Notes: a model not told the origin generated them from the sequence alone. Counted from the stretch's first letter, positions 43,563 through 55,054 are shown. The stretch is 64,000 bases of DNA from Brachionus manjavacas (GCA_019054805.1 JAHQIY010000012.1:1922001-1986000), one strand, 5' to 3'. A program made the numbers and translations.

Positions 43563-46164
43563 CTCAATTCAGCCACCAATTAGCCTCTCATGTCACTCGG
43601 TTGAGCAAGTCTGGTGCACAATCAGACTAGAACATGAGAAAATATTGGTGGGCTGTATTTATCGCCCAAACAATTTGCACGACAGTGAGATATGTGAGAT
43701 TTTTTGTAAGGCTCGGCTATTGTTAAAATCAAAGGCATACAGCGGACTTATCTTAGCTGGGGATTTCAATTTTCCAAGAATAAACTGGAGCCGCTCAGGC
43801 GTACCTTTTGGCAACCATTTGAATGAGGGAGACCAATCGTTCATAGATATCATCAATGATTGTTTTCTCTACCAAAATGTCTATTTTCCGACTTTTCGAA
43901 CAAATAAATATGCTAGCACACTCGATTTGATTTTCACAGAGTCCGGAAATCGCGTTATCGATATCGCTTGCAGCCCGGCTCTAGGCGATATTGAAAAAGC
44001 CCATCAAAGCATAATCTGGAAGTATGACTTAAAGCATGATTCGCGAGTTTCCAGACTATTAAATCGGCCAAGATATGTGTATCACAAAGCTGATTTTGAA
44101 TTACTGAATGATTTCTTTAATTCAATAAACTGGCTAGAAGATCTTAAAACGCTTTCAGTTCAGAGATCATATGACAAATTCATTCAAGTTTACAGCGAAG
44201 CTTGTGCTAGATTTGTCCCGGTTAAGCGTACCAAAAGAGATAAAAAGCCGCCATGGCTTAAACCAGATGTTAAAAAAGCCATCAGATCGAAAATTGCAAG
44301 TTGGAACGTTTATATCAACAGTGGCAAAGATGAAAGTGCCTACCGAGAATATAAGAAGGCTCGAAATTTCGCAAAAAACTTGATAAACAAGAAAATATAC
44401 GAGTTTGAGGCTCAAATTGCAAGTGAGGCAAAGTCAAATCCAAAAATTCTTTTCAGTTATGTCAAAAGTAAACAAGTGATCAAAGATCAGATAAGGCTTA
44501 TACGTACTAAGGACGGAACTGCACTGACTGATATGCAATGTATAGCCGATGAGTTAAACAACCACTTTAGCTCAGTTTTTATTGCTGATACGGATTCAAC
44601 ACATCCAAGACTTGAGTCAAGAATAAAAACATCATGCGATGAGATAAGCGAGCTCTTACTTAACGCGGGGGTAATACATAAACGGTTATTAAGGATTGAT
44701 GGTAACAAATCATCAGGACCTGATGATGTGCACCCGTTAATTCTTAAAAAGTGTGCAGATAGTCTCGCAGTTCCATTGAGCATCATTTTCGGCAAATCGG
44801 CAAGCGAGGCGACCATTCCGCGTCAGTGGAAAGTTGCTAATGTGACACCAATTTTCAAAAAAGGAATTCGATCAGAGCCGGGTAACTAAAGGCCTGTTTC
44901 TCTCACTTCTATCCCATGTAAAATCATGGAGGGAATCATCCGTGACCACATTTGCACCTATCTCAACACTAAGGGATTTATAAACGATAAACAACACGGA
45001 TTTGTTCCTCGTAAATCATGCGCTACGAATTTGCTTGAATCACAGGATTACGTCACAAAGTGCTTTGCGGAGAAGAAATGTTTAGATATTTTCTTTGCCG
45101 ATTTTGAGAAAGCCTTTGATAGAGTTTCCCATCCAAAGCTGCTCTTTAAACTTAAAGAGATCGGCTTAAGTGGGAAATTGCTCGATTGGTTGTCAGACTT
45201 TTTGATTGGGAGATCACAGAGAGTAGTCATGGGGGACATTAAATCAGAATTTAAGCCAGTTACTAGCGGAGTACCTCAAGGTTCTGTTTTAGGACCAACT
45301 CTTTTCATCATATTTATAAATGACTTGCCAGATAAATTGAGAGATTGTCTTCTGTACGCGGATGACACAAAGATTTTTAAGATTCTGAGCAATGCATTTG
45401 ACTACTCACTTCAAGCTGAAATAAACGCATTGCAAGAATGGTGCAGATTATGGAAAATGAGCCTAAATTGCAAGAAATGTAAAATAATGCATTTAGGAAA
45501 AGATAATCCTAAACAAAAGTATTTTCTCACTGATCAAAACACCGGCGAAACTGTAAATGTTGAAGAGACGACTGATGAAAGAGACCTTGGGGTTATAATA
45601 TCATCAAATGGGAAATTCAATTTACACTCAGAAAAAATGGCTTCAAAAGCAAATCGTATTCTCGGTATGATGTTAAATACCTTCAAAAATTTTGACAGTC
45701 ACATAGCAAAAATTATATATCCAACCTTTATAAGACCGCATTTGGAGTTTGCAGCAACAGTATGGAATCCTCGCTTCAAGAAATCGATTGAACAAATTGA
45801 AAAGGTTCAAAGAAGAGCTTTAAGATCAATAAACGACCTAAGACACCTTGGCTACGACGAGCGACTGCACAGAGCTGGATTTTCAGATCTAGTAACGCGC
45901 AGAACGAGAGGTGATTTAATTCAACAATTTAAGCTGTCCCGCGGAGCAGAACAAATAAATTGGCCCTTCTTTGACAACACACCGTCAAGTTCATTGAATT
46001 TGAGAAGCCACAATCAAAAGATAGTGCGAGAGATCACTAGCAACTCAAATAGACATCATTTCTTTATGAATAGAGTGTCCAAAACTTGGAATCAGCTACC
46101 AAGGATGATAGTTGAATCACGAAGCTTAAACGTTTTTAAAGCAAGATTGGACAAGTGGTTATAA
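43563..46164 (+). pseudogene. LINE A ORF2 (endonuclease-RT), N-terminally deleted, one nonsense codon
   Basis: The usable frame begins near 43,560 in the middle of the endonuclease domain (VGCIYRPNN; LAGDFNFPRINW with the conserved GDFN). The first endonuclease motifs are missing. The RT follows: KSSGPDDVHPLILKKC, RQWKVANVTPIFKKG, then GN, a TAA at 44,887-44,889, and RPVSLTSIPCKI, so the stop replaces the tyrosine of the conserved NYRPVS motif. After the stop the frame is open to 46,164 with VTSGVPQGSVLGPTLF, catalytic LLYADDTK, RDLGVIIS, VQRRALRS and FFMNRVSKTWNQLP. It cannot encode a full enzyme. Confidence 0.88.
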
Positions 46165-46251
46165 TTATTTATTATATATTAGTTTCAGGGCTGTAAAGTG
46201 CAACACTAGGCAGAAGCTGCCCAGCCATTTATTACTTCTACTACTACTACT

Positions 46252-47582
46252 AAAATAGAGTAGATAAGCTAATAAAAAATTAAAGTTGAAAAGACATAAA
46301 TTGGAAAAGATTGTTTCATGTGGCACATGTTTAAATAGTTCAAGTTTCATGAAAAAAAGAACAAATAGTAAGGTAGCAATTACACAGTGGAGTCGGGTAT
46401 TCGATGAATCTTGATTCGAAACCCTTCGTGTACTCCTCGACCAGTCTGGCTACTAATGGAACAGAATGGCTCAGTCCTACTCCAACATATCTCTCAGCCA
46501 ACTCAAAAAGTCGGTTAGAGACTTTTAACAGTTTTAGTTTATCAAAGGCCTCATTATGTAATATGTCAGAGGGTGTATCATATTTTAGTTTAAGAATGAA
46601 TCGAACTGCTGAGTTTTGAATAGCCTGAATTCTTTTAAGTTTGATTCTGAAAATAAGTTTAGACAGGGAAATGAATAGTCTAATATCGAGCCTATTAATG
46701 ATTTGTAGAGATTACTTAATGTATAAGTATTTAAGCCCCATTTTTTGTTTGATAAAATTTTAATTAAATTTAATCTTGAGTTGCAGCGTTTTTTTATATC
46801 TTCAACCATAGGGTTAAAGGTTAATTTTGGGTCAAACTTAATGCCAAGAAATTTTACATTTTTTTGACTTTCGAGTTTATTCCCATATATCTCTAAGTTA
46901 AGATTTGAATTTTCCTTACTATACTTGGAAAATACCATAAAGCAAGACTTCTCTAATGATAATTTCATTTTCCACTTGCAGAGCCATTTTTCTAGTTCTT
47001 TTTGATATTTGTTTATCTTATTTTCTAGATTACCCTTTTTTTTATAAATAAAAAAAGTCACTAGATCATCTGCAAATAAGAGGGAGTATTCACTATTAGT
47101 TTTATTTCTCTTTGGAATATCATTAATGAATATACTGAACAGAAGAGGACTAATTACTGAACCTTGGGGGACACCTGCAGTTATTAAATATTCATCACTT
47201 ATATGACCATTTACATTTACTTTGAATGATCTGGAATCAAGAAATGATTTTAACCAGTGGATAAGATAGTCAGGCAAGTTCATTTTAATTAGTTTATAAA
47301 TTAATCCGTCATGCCACACCCTATCAAAAGCTTTTGAGATATCAAAAAATAAGGCATTGACTTTTTCTTTCTATTGAATGATTCAGAAATTTTTTGAATC
47401 AAGAAAATAAGATTGTCGGCGGTTCGTCGATATTTTCTGAAGCCTGATTGCTCTTGAATTAACAATGAATTCTTTTCTAGGTGATTATATATTCTAATGT
47501 AGATAATCCGCTCTAGGAGCTTACCAAGACAGCTTGTTATGCTTATTGGTCTATAGTTAGTTGGGTCATTTAATGCTGAGGA
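46252..47582. repeat. 1,331-bp direct repeat, right copy
   Basis: Second copy of 40,972-42,302. It starts directly after the LINE A tail and continues at 47,583 into the natural upstream part of LINE B ORF2. The two copies carry different frameshifts: the left copy lacks two T near 41,580 and the right copy lacks one T near 46,635. Each intact version survives in the other copy. Confidence 0.93.
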
Positions 47583-50265
47583 TTTTTTAGGAATCATGGT
47601 TATGAAAGCTGTTTTCCATTCTTTGGGAATTCTAGCCTGAAGAATACTTCGGTTGAAGAGTTCCTTAATATCAAGAAGACAAGTTCGTGGTAAATTTTTT
47701 AAAATGATATTTTGAATTTTGTCAGGTCCTGATGCCCCTTCTCCTTTTAATTTCCTGATAGCTACATTGATCTCTTTTAGACTTATAGGTTCATTAATTA
47801 TGAATGATTTGTGGCTTTTAAAAAAGTTCGAGTTAAAATCGGTTATCTCACTGTCTGTATTATTATTAATTAAATCAGAATTGGGACTAAAAGTTAAGGA
47901 CAAGAATTCTCCAAAGAATTTTCCTTTTTCACTATCAGTGCTTAGTTCTTGATTATTTGCCAGTAAGGTTGGGATAAGTTTTGAACTTTTTTTTGATCTG
48001 AATTTATTTATTTTTTTCCAGAAAGGCCTGCTGGATAAGGGATTCTTGCCCATTTTATCGATAAAGTCGGACCAATTTTTGTCCCAAAATTTTTTTAGAG
48101 AGATTTTTAACTGAGAGATTAGAAAGTTGAATTTTTGCTTTGCTAATTGGGAGCGAGTTCTTTGAAAATACCTCCTGGTTTTCCTGCGTTCTTTTATTAA
48201 GTTTACAATTTCATGCGGTGGGGTAGTTTTATATATTTTCCCTGACTGTAATGGGATGCTTTTATGGGCAGCACTTATTATTTTTTTTGAGATTATATTA
48301 TTATAGTCGTCAACACTATCTGGGTTTAAGATCGGAACACTAAGAGTTTCTTGAAAATATGACCAATTTGCTTTTTTGAAATTTAACCTTCTTGAAATCA
48401 ATTCGAAAGTCATAAAATGCTCAATTGATATGCAAGCTTCAATAGGGAAATGATCACTTGTCATATCATGTTTTGATAAAACCCTAAAATCACTGATTTT
48501 GTCTAAGAGATCGGATGAGACTAAAAATATATCAAGTAATTCATAGTATTCTCTATTAAATATGTTAAAAGTGGGTGACTTTTCATTTATAGTTGACATA
48601 TTTAACTTATTTATTATATTCTCTAAAATATTTCCATTTTCGTTTTGACAAAAACATCCTATTTGCTTGGACTTAGCTTACATCACCGCCAAGAATAAAG
48701 TTTTTACAGTTTTTACTGATTTGTTCAAAAAGCTCAAAATTTAGAATCTTATTAGGTGGGTTGTATAGGCTAAAGATAAACAAGTAGTCATTTTTTATTT
48801 TTATTTTGATGCAAAGTAGCTCAGCTGAGAAGTTTTCAAATGATAAGTCTTGAGCAAAATCGAGTCCCTCCTTAACTAAAATTGCTACACCGCCTCCATA
48901 TTTATTTCTAGGTTTGATTATTGATAGGTAATTTTTGTAGTTCAAAAAATATTTTCTTCATTTGCATCTATTTTTATTTCATTTAGTAACATAATATCTG
49001 GGGAATTCTGAGCCAAAAATTTTGCAATAGTAACACTCTACTGGGAAGATGAGAACAGTTCCAATGTGTAATTACTAACCTTTTTTTTGATAAAGTTGTT
49101 GATTTTTTTTTGTTCATTTTTATTTTGTGATGCTGATTGAGCCGTAGATCTATGGATTGAATGAGTGATTTTCTACGTAGGTTTGACTGCGAAAGAAAAT
49201 CTCCTGTTTTTGTTTTTTTCATCTATTTTTGACTGCTGTGTTTGAGTTTTTGTCGGATTTTTGTTAGGATGTTCGTTTTGTAGTGCGAGTTGTGTATTTG
49301 CTTGTTTTTGATCAGTTTTTGTCTTTGAAATTGGAATTTTTGTGATTTCATTTTTATGTTCTGTTTGCTTAGTTGTATTTGGAATACCTGAGTTACCATT
49401 GTTTTGGATATTAACATTATATTGCAAATTCTCAAAACCATGTCCGATACTCAGGCGGCCATTTTTCGAGTTGGTATCGTCAGTTACCGATTTATCAAGT
49501 GCATCAATGTTACGCTTGTAACTTTTATTATCACAAGTTATCATTTTGTTCACTTCAGCAAACGATTTCTCGATTTCCTCGATAGAGAAGAAACCAGATA
49601 TAGGATTTTCGTTTGTTTTTTGGCAGATTACTTCAGCTCCTTCACGATCAAGGTCATCTTCTGTGTTCATTTTGTCAAAATCACCGTCACGGATCATGAT
49701 TGCTGAAGTGTGTTCTTCGGTTGAGTGTCCTTTTTTTTGACAAATTCGGCATACCGGTGAAGAGCGTTATCTATAAGTAGGACAATCAGCCTTAACATGG
49801 CCAAACTGATTGCAGCATTTGCATAAAATTTTAAGGTTTTTTAAGACCATTGAAAATGTCGAGACGAGATAAATTTTCACTCATTTTAATAAAAAGATTA
49901 ACAGATAAAATTTTTACCTGTAAATATATATTTTTTATTGAAAGAATATAGATAAAGTCAAATAAAGAACAATTAAATTTTTGCTTTATTTCCAATTAGT
50001 TAATTAAATGTCAAGATTTTTTTTATAATATAAAGGCGCGAATTTTTTTTTGATTTTTCGTTGTATGAAGTTTTATTTATTAAGAAAAAGATCAATTGGT
50101 TCGTTAGAAGAACCTTGTTGTATCGGGTTTTCGTTGCATCGAAATTCGTTCTATAGAAGATAAAAAGTATTCATTTTCCATTGATCGAAATCGGTTCTGA
50201 TAATCGAATTCGTTCTATAGGGTTTTTCGTTCTTTGGGGTTTCGTTGTACGGAGGATTGACTGTA

Positions 50266-50610
50266 GTTTAATCACAAATTTTGAAACTACGAACATAACA
50301 TAACATAACATGTCATGTCCTTTGTATTAAATGACTTTTAATGTTTTGACCGAGATGAACATTTAATATTTTCTTTTTTTTTGTCTGTGAATCAGGTAAT
50401 TGATTTAAAGCTCATTTATTTCTATAAATCCATCATTAAGACTTTTTCTAGGCCATCGACTAATTTCTGTTGCCTTTTTGTTTTAATTGAAATACATTGA
50501 GATAACTTTTTCCTAGGCTTATCAATCGTTTTGATTGTTGTGTTGGTATGTATTATTTTGTTCTAAAATTTTCATTTCAATGTTTTTTCGATGAACTAAT
50601 AAATATATAT
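50266..50610. other. Spacer with short ATAAC repeats
   Basis: Contains a small CATAACATAACATAACAT tract at about 50,295 and otherwise nothing recognised. Confidence 0.4.
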
Positions 50611-50984
50611 GGCAAGATTTTTATTTCATGAATACATTTTTGACCTTAAATTTATATGGTATTTTTTTAAGTAAAATTAATATTTTTTTGACATATCAAT
50701 AATACTTCTAATCCTTTCATTCACTTAAATTTTTTTGATTTTTTAAATATTATTCATTTATTAATAACATTTCAAAATTCAAAGTGAGCTTAATTTTCAT
50801 CATTAATTTTTCATAGAAACAATAAGTCTAAATATTAAAAAATATATTCAAGCTTTGTATTTTGGTTTTTAAAAGATTATTAATAAATGATTAATAATTA
50901 AATATTTAAAAAAATTTAATTTTTACTCAAATAAATACCATAAATTTAAGGTCAAAAATGAATTCATGAAATGAAAATCTTGCC
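50611..50984. repeat. Inverted-repeat element (MITE-like), 374 bp
   Basis: Arms of about 75-80 bp start GGCAAGATTTTTATTTCATG and continue through TTTTTGACCTTAAATTTAT; the right arm is the reverse complement and ends at CTTGCC (50,984). No ORF and no clear target-site duplication. Confidence 0.7.
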
Positions 50985-51885
50985 TTTTGAAAAAGACATA
51001 CATTTTAAGAAACCTTTTTCGCTGATATCCGACATATATTATTTTTTGCACTCCACTTTTAATCATCGATTAGTTGATTTTTAATTTCATCGAGGCTCTA
51101 TTGCAAATTGCTATATTTTTTGTAATAATTTTACACTTTAGCCTCACCCCTGCCTTGTTTGGGTGAAAAAAAATTCATTTTCTCGATTTCATTTTTTGTA
51201 TCATCCAAATTGTTTGTTGCAAATCTTTGAATTATTGAAGTTGAAAATGAGCCAGAGTAAAAAATCATTTTTGTTATGAAGATTTCAATAGTGATAAGTC
51301 AAATTCAAAGAGCACTAATAAGTAAGTCTAATTAAAGTAATAAGTAATGCGATAATTAGTGATTTGTCATTTAGTATCAAAAAAATTTTTCTAAAAAAAT
51401 TTCCTTTTCAATATTATTATTTATTATTTAAATTAAAATGTGACCTATGGTCTGCTGCTTGAAGAAAGAGCACTCTCCTTTCAGCATAAAAAATATTCTA
51501 CAAAATTTCAAATACGAAAATTAATTAGATAGAGTAAGAATTCTTTTCAATTGATCATTTAATTGAGAATGTCTTTCAATTATTTTAAAACAATATTTTG
51601 AACAAGCTACGTATTTTTCATGAAAAGTGAGGCACTTAAAATTTATTGGGTCTTTAACTGAAAATTTTTTAAATGAATGATGATTTCTTTTAGCATAACT
51701 CATTAATATTTTTTCCGAAAATATATTAATAATGGCCTTATTGCAACTCCAAGAGTTTATATTTAAATTTTAAAATTAATCTTTGAATTCTAAATGATTT
51801 CTATGAAACATGTTTACATGTCATGCAGATTTAAAAATCAAAATAATTTTACAAAGATTTTGTCAATCCATTGATTCAATAATTT
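50985..51885. other. A+T-rich spacer, nothing firmly recognised
   Basis: About 900 bp. A 60-codon minus-strand frame at 51,703-51,521 with several Cys/His residues is too short and isolated to call. Confidence 0.4.
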
Positions 51886-51888
51886 TTA

Positions 51889-52245
51889 AATTTAAATGTT
51901 TTAGCAAAAAGACTAGATATTTTGGACCTATCGACCCTCCAGGAGAGAAGAGAGAGAGCTGACTTGATCGAGTACTTTAAAATTTCGAAAAGATCGAGCA
52001 TTATTGACTGGCCCAACCCGAAAAAGCTCACCAATTCACTATAAATTGAAGGCCCAGCTAAAGGCATACGGGGAGGAAAGCACAGGTTAGCGGAACAACT
52101 CACAAGAATCAGTCAAAGAGAACACTTTCTGTCGAAAAGAGTGGTAGACAATTGGAATCGATTGACGACTGACATAATTTCAGTAGAAACCAAGAACAGC
52201 TTTAAAAAGAAAATTGATGATTTTTTCAAGTTAAACAAGAAATAA
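51889..52245 (+). mobile_element. CR1-like LINE C-terminal fragment
   Basis: The plus strand reads KRLDILDLSTLQERRERADL, then IEYFKISKRSSIIDWPNP, a stop, then EHFLSKRVVDNWNRLTTDI and NSFKKKIDDFFK with a terminal stop. This is the C-terminal block of the LINE ORF2 family. 5'-truncated, one internal nonsense codon. Confidence 0.8.
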
Positions 52246-52673
52246 ACATATTTAGTTGTTTATACTCGTTTTTTCAACCATAGTGAGTGAAATATCTCTT
52301 AAGCCGGATATTAATTTAAATAAAATACAATAGGCTTTGGTTAATATTTATTTTCTAAATGAAAGTGGCCACTCTGGACCAAAATGGTTCATATAAAATA
52401 ATATATGAAAAAGAATTAAAATAAAGTAAAACAAGAAATCAACTAAGTTTGAATTAACAACACAACACTTAATATTTATTTAATTATAGAAAAGAACAAA
52501 CTTAGTACCGTGTGCAAAAGATGTTTCTATCATTAACGACTTGTTTTTCTCTAACAACTTGAATCAAAGAGTGGCTTTAATTTTTTTAACACAATCACGC
52601 GCTAAGTGCGTATATCACGACACTTCAGTGAGACTCTAGTGTCTTGCTCTACAGGATAAAACCTGTCGTAGCC

Positions 52674-52755
<82 letters not shown>
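52674..52755. repeat. TTA/ATT microsatellite
   Basis: About 27 uninterrupted TTA units after CAGGATAAAACCTGTCGTAG. Since several LINEs here end in trinucleotide runs, and a LINE C-terminus lies about 430 bp upstream, this may be an expanded LINE tail. A shorter ATT run is at 52,836-52,856. Confidence 0.9.
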
Positions 52756-52757
<2 letters not shown>

Positions 52758-52759
52758 TT

Positions 52760-53406
52760 TTATGTAAAGCTTATGCTGAAATTTTTTTTTCCAACAGTAT
52801 TTGTATCAAAAATTAGAAATTTAATTTAATTTTTTTATTATTATTATTATTATTGTTATGAATTTAAAATATTAAATTCTAAAAAGTAATAAAATTAAAA
52901 GATCGGTCCTTCCTAACCAAATTTTTGAAATAAAAAATTTTAAAAATTAAAAATATTTTTTCAAATTTTTTCAAATTTTGTTGATACATTTAAATAATTA
53001 AATTCGATTATTATAAGATTTACCCTGAAATACACAATTTTGAAAACCTTGAAAATTTTTGATCACAAAGAAAATCGTATTAAATAGAACCACTTTAGTC
53101 AATAAGATTCTTTATAAAATTTTCAATAATTGTTAGATTGTGGGCTACAAATAAAAATTTAAATTATTAGTTTGAATCATTGAAATCTCAAATATCTAAG
53201 TTAAATTTTTCCAAAAGTTTTGAATTTTTTTCTGACGAAAATTAATTTTGTTCAAATAATTTACTTTTAAAAGGGTAAAAATGCGATCTGTTTTGATAAC
53301 TCTTTTCTTATAAAAAATATTTTTTTTTAAATAGTAACTGAAAAATCATGTTTAATTATTATTTAAATATTTTCATATTTAAATTAAAAAAATTCATTAA
53401 TTTATT
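52760..53406. other. A+T-rich spacer, nothing recognised
   Basis: About 650 bp downstream of the DOMON gene. No coding signal. Confidence 0.45.
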
Positions 53407-54088
53407 TTAATTAAATCTATTTGAAGCAACAGCCATAAAAACAAACAAAATTGTAAAGCTTAATGGAATGCTATGCTCATTAGCTGAATTACTTCCTCCA
53501 TCGCTTGTAATCAATTTTTGAATCTTGACTATTCGATTATTTCTGCCATGATAGGACCAATTACCAGTATTGGGCAATGGATCAACATCATTCCATGCAA
53601 ATAATAAAAACTGAGTATTTTCATCGATGACCATGTCATCTTCATCTGATGTATCTAATTTTCGATTGAATTTAATTGTTGTTTGTCCTTGATACTTAAA
53701 AAAAAATTAAATTAAAGCTAATTTTTTTCAAAAAAATTACCTCACTCGCGGTGATTAAAGACCAATCCTGTTTACTGTCAATCAAAGGACGTTTTTTTCT
53801 CTCAGCATGAGTGTCTTCTAAAAATGCATTTCCATTATTGTCAACCCAACCTATTGCCAAATCTCCTAACATGTCATTTTCAGGCGACAAACCAAAACCA
53901 ACCCAGCCAGTTGTCTGACAAAATATCTCAAATTGTATATGATTATTTTCCAATCGTTTCCAGAATAATTTAAGCTTGTTCGGGTCATCATCGAACACTG
54001 TCAAAGAATTCTCGTATGACTCCGAAGGAACAATATCGCTAGATACAAAACCTAGAAAACACAATGCCAAAACAATTTTAAGTATCAT
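53407..54088 (-). CDS. Secreted or surface DOMON-domain protein (MOXD/DBH-like N-terminal domain), two exons
   Basis: Proposed CDS complement(54088..53741, 53694..53407), 211 residues; the intron is 46 bp (GTAATT...TTTAAG), phase 0. A signal peptide (MILKIVLALCFLGFVSS) is followed by a DOMON domain: FEIFCQTTGWVGFGLSPEN, LAIGWVDNNGNAFLEDTHAE and QDWSLITASE in exon 1, IKFNRKLDTSDEDD, FLLFAWNDVDPLP and WSYHGRNNR in exon 2. These are the signature stretches of the DOMON domain at the N-terminus of copper monooxygenases of the dopamine beta-hydroxylase/MOXD group, a beta-sandwich that binds heme or sugar in other family members. The catalytic copper domains are absent. The C-terminus ends in a hydrophobic segment (PLSFTILFVFMAVA) after a Ser/Gly/Asn stretch, which could be a GPI-attachment signal or membrane anchor. 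Confidence 0.85.
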
Positions 54089-54599
54089 GTTTGAAAATAT
54101 ATTTAAAATAAAATTTGTGATTAAATATTTAATATTATTTTTTATCTCTAATTAATTTATGTAATTAAGTTATATAATTTTTTAGATAATTTGGAAAGCT
54201 TAAAAAAATAATCTATTTTATAAAATTTATTATGTTATTATGCATTTAAGAGGCCGCCAAGATAAAGTATTTTTTAAAAGCGAACACTTTTTGAGCTAAA
54301 AATTTTGAAAATACCTAAGGTAACATAAAGTTCTAAATTTAATCTTTGAAAGTCCCTATTTGAAACCAGATTTTTCTTAAAAATATGTTTTAGGCAAAAT
54401 TATATGATTACTTTAAATAATCAAAGAAATCAAACCTTTTACAAAAAATTATTATGAGGATTATTCTTTAAAAATTTGCTGTAATATTCTTAAAATCTAG
54501 AATTTTTTGTTTAACAATTTCAAGCGGTTAAAAGTTAAATAAAAAAGTTTTAAAAAAAATTATGTGAAAAATTTCTTTAAAAAAATCTAAATAAAAATT
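54089..54599. other. A+T-rich spacer, nothing recognised
   Basis: About 510 bp between the DOMON gene and the tRNA fragment; contains the DOMON promoter, but no element is distinct enough to call. Confidence 0.45.
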
Positions 54600-54632
54600 C
54601 GCTGCGAACAGGATTTGAACCTGTGCGGGAAT
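54600..54632 (-). pseudogene. tRNA-Ser 3'-end fragment, 33 nt
   Basis: Exactly the last 33 nt of the tRNA-Ser(UGA) gene (acceptor 3' strand, T arm and part of the variable arm), ending abruptly at the left edge of the duplicated segment. It looks like a breakpoint inside a tRNA gene. Confidence 0.9.
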
Positions 54633-55054
54633 GGATATTTTTAGAGAGGATCAGCAATTTTGCTCTATGTAGCAATTATTTTTAAAAAAATTTTAATTAA
54701 TAATTTTAATATTTAATATATAAATTTTAATATATATAATTTCAATAAAAAAAACATTTATGTTCAATAATTATTTTTCTTAAAAGGGTCAGAGAGGCTG
54801 CCAATAAATAGAATATTTTTTAATTTTATAAATTAATTTAAATATTGTTATTACTAAAAATATTTTTTTTGTAATTTAATCAAATAATTTGATAGCTTTT
54901 TCTTCATGCGGACTCTTTCATTTTGCTGTTTCTAATTCATTTTCTGACAAAAAGATTAATATTCTTAATTTTAAAAATTTTTTTTATTCTTTGTTTGACA
55001 ATTTAGTTAACTAAATGAATCAAAAAAAATCTAAAAAAAAAAAAGTAAAAAATT
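54633..55054. repeat. Segmental duplication right arm (paired with 35,335-36,110)
   Basis: Matches the left arm from TATTTTTAGAGAGG through GTTTGACAATTTAGTTAACT up to the tRNA. It lacks the LINE fragment and so preserves the pre-insertion sequence (CCAATAAATAGAATATTTTT at about 54,799). Confidence 0.85.

Larger units (their letters stand above)
42303..46251 (+). mobile_element. LINE family A, nearly complete copy
   Basis: A plus-strand CR1-like element inserted in LINE B. The 5' junction is a run of 28 A at 42,302-42,329, then a short leader and ORF1 (42,351). ORF2 follows to 46,164, then about 70 bp of 3' UTR and a tail of ACT/CTA units ending at 46,251. Damage is light: ORF2 has one nonsense codon and lacks the N-terminal endonuclease part. 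The coding region is clearly richer in G+C than the surrounding DNA, suggesting a younger insertion than the other LINE copies here. Confidence 0.92.
40835..49890 (-). mobile_element. LINE family B, near full length but broken, split by LINE A
   Basis: A minus-strand element. 5' side: ORF1 from about 49,880 with zinc-knuckle sequence CCNQFGHVKADC and CRICQKKGHSTEEH (C-x2-C-x4-H-x4-C type, nucleic-acid binding), a stop between the knuckles, then a low-complexity tail. ORF2: endonuclease region from about 49,080 (WNCSHLP; AILVKEGLDFAQ; GGDVS in place of GDFN; SDHFPI at about 48,450), then RT with NYRPISITSCLGKLLERI, QSGFRKYRRTADNL, AGVPQGSVISPLLFS and LLFADDLVTFF. The 3' end is at about 40,835 (complement of CTGTACCGAGC...CTCCTTCAG, TAAA-type tail). 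Frameshifts and stops in ORF1 and ORF2 inactivate it. LINE A sits inside it, and 1,331 bp of ORF2/3' UTR occur on both sides of LINE A. Confidence 0.88.
40559..50263. mobile_element. pogo/Tigger-type DNA element, host of nested LINEs
   Basis: The left terminus CAGTCAATCCTCGATATAAC at 40,559 and right terminus (complement of CAGTCAATCCTCCGTACAAC, ending at 50,263) are each flanked by TA (40,557-40,558 and 50,264-50,265). CAGT...TATAACGA termini with TA duplication are typical of pogo/Tigger elements. Subterminal GAAATTCGTTCTAT words occur at both sides (about 40,615 and 50,140). No transposase remains. Without the LINEs the element would be under 1 kb. It is the oldest layer of the nest. Confidence 0.8.

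Noticed and set aside
51521-51703. 60-codon minus ORF with Cys/His residues
   Set aside because: Considered as a zinc finger, but spacing fits no known type and the ORF is isolated.
52644-52829. Poly-tyrosine ORF
   Set aside because: Translation of the TTA microsatellite.
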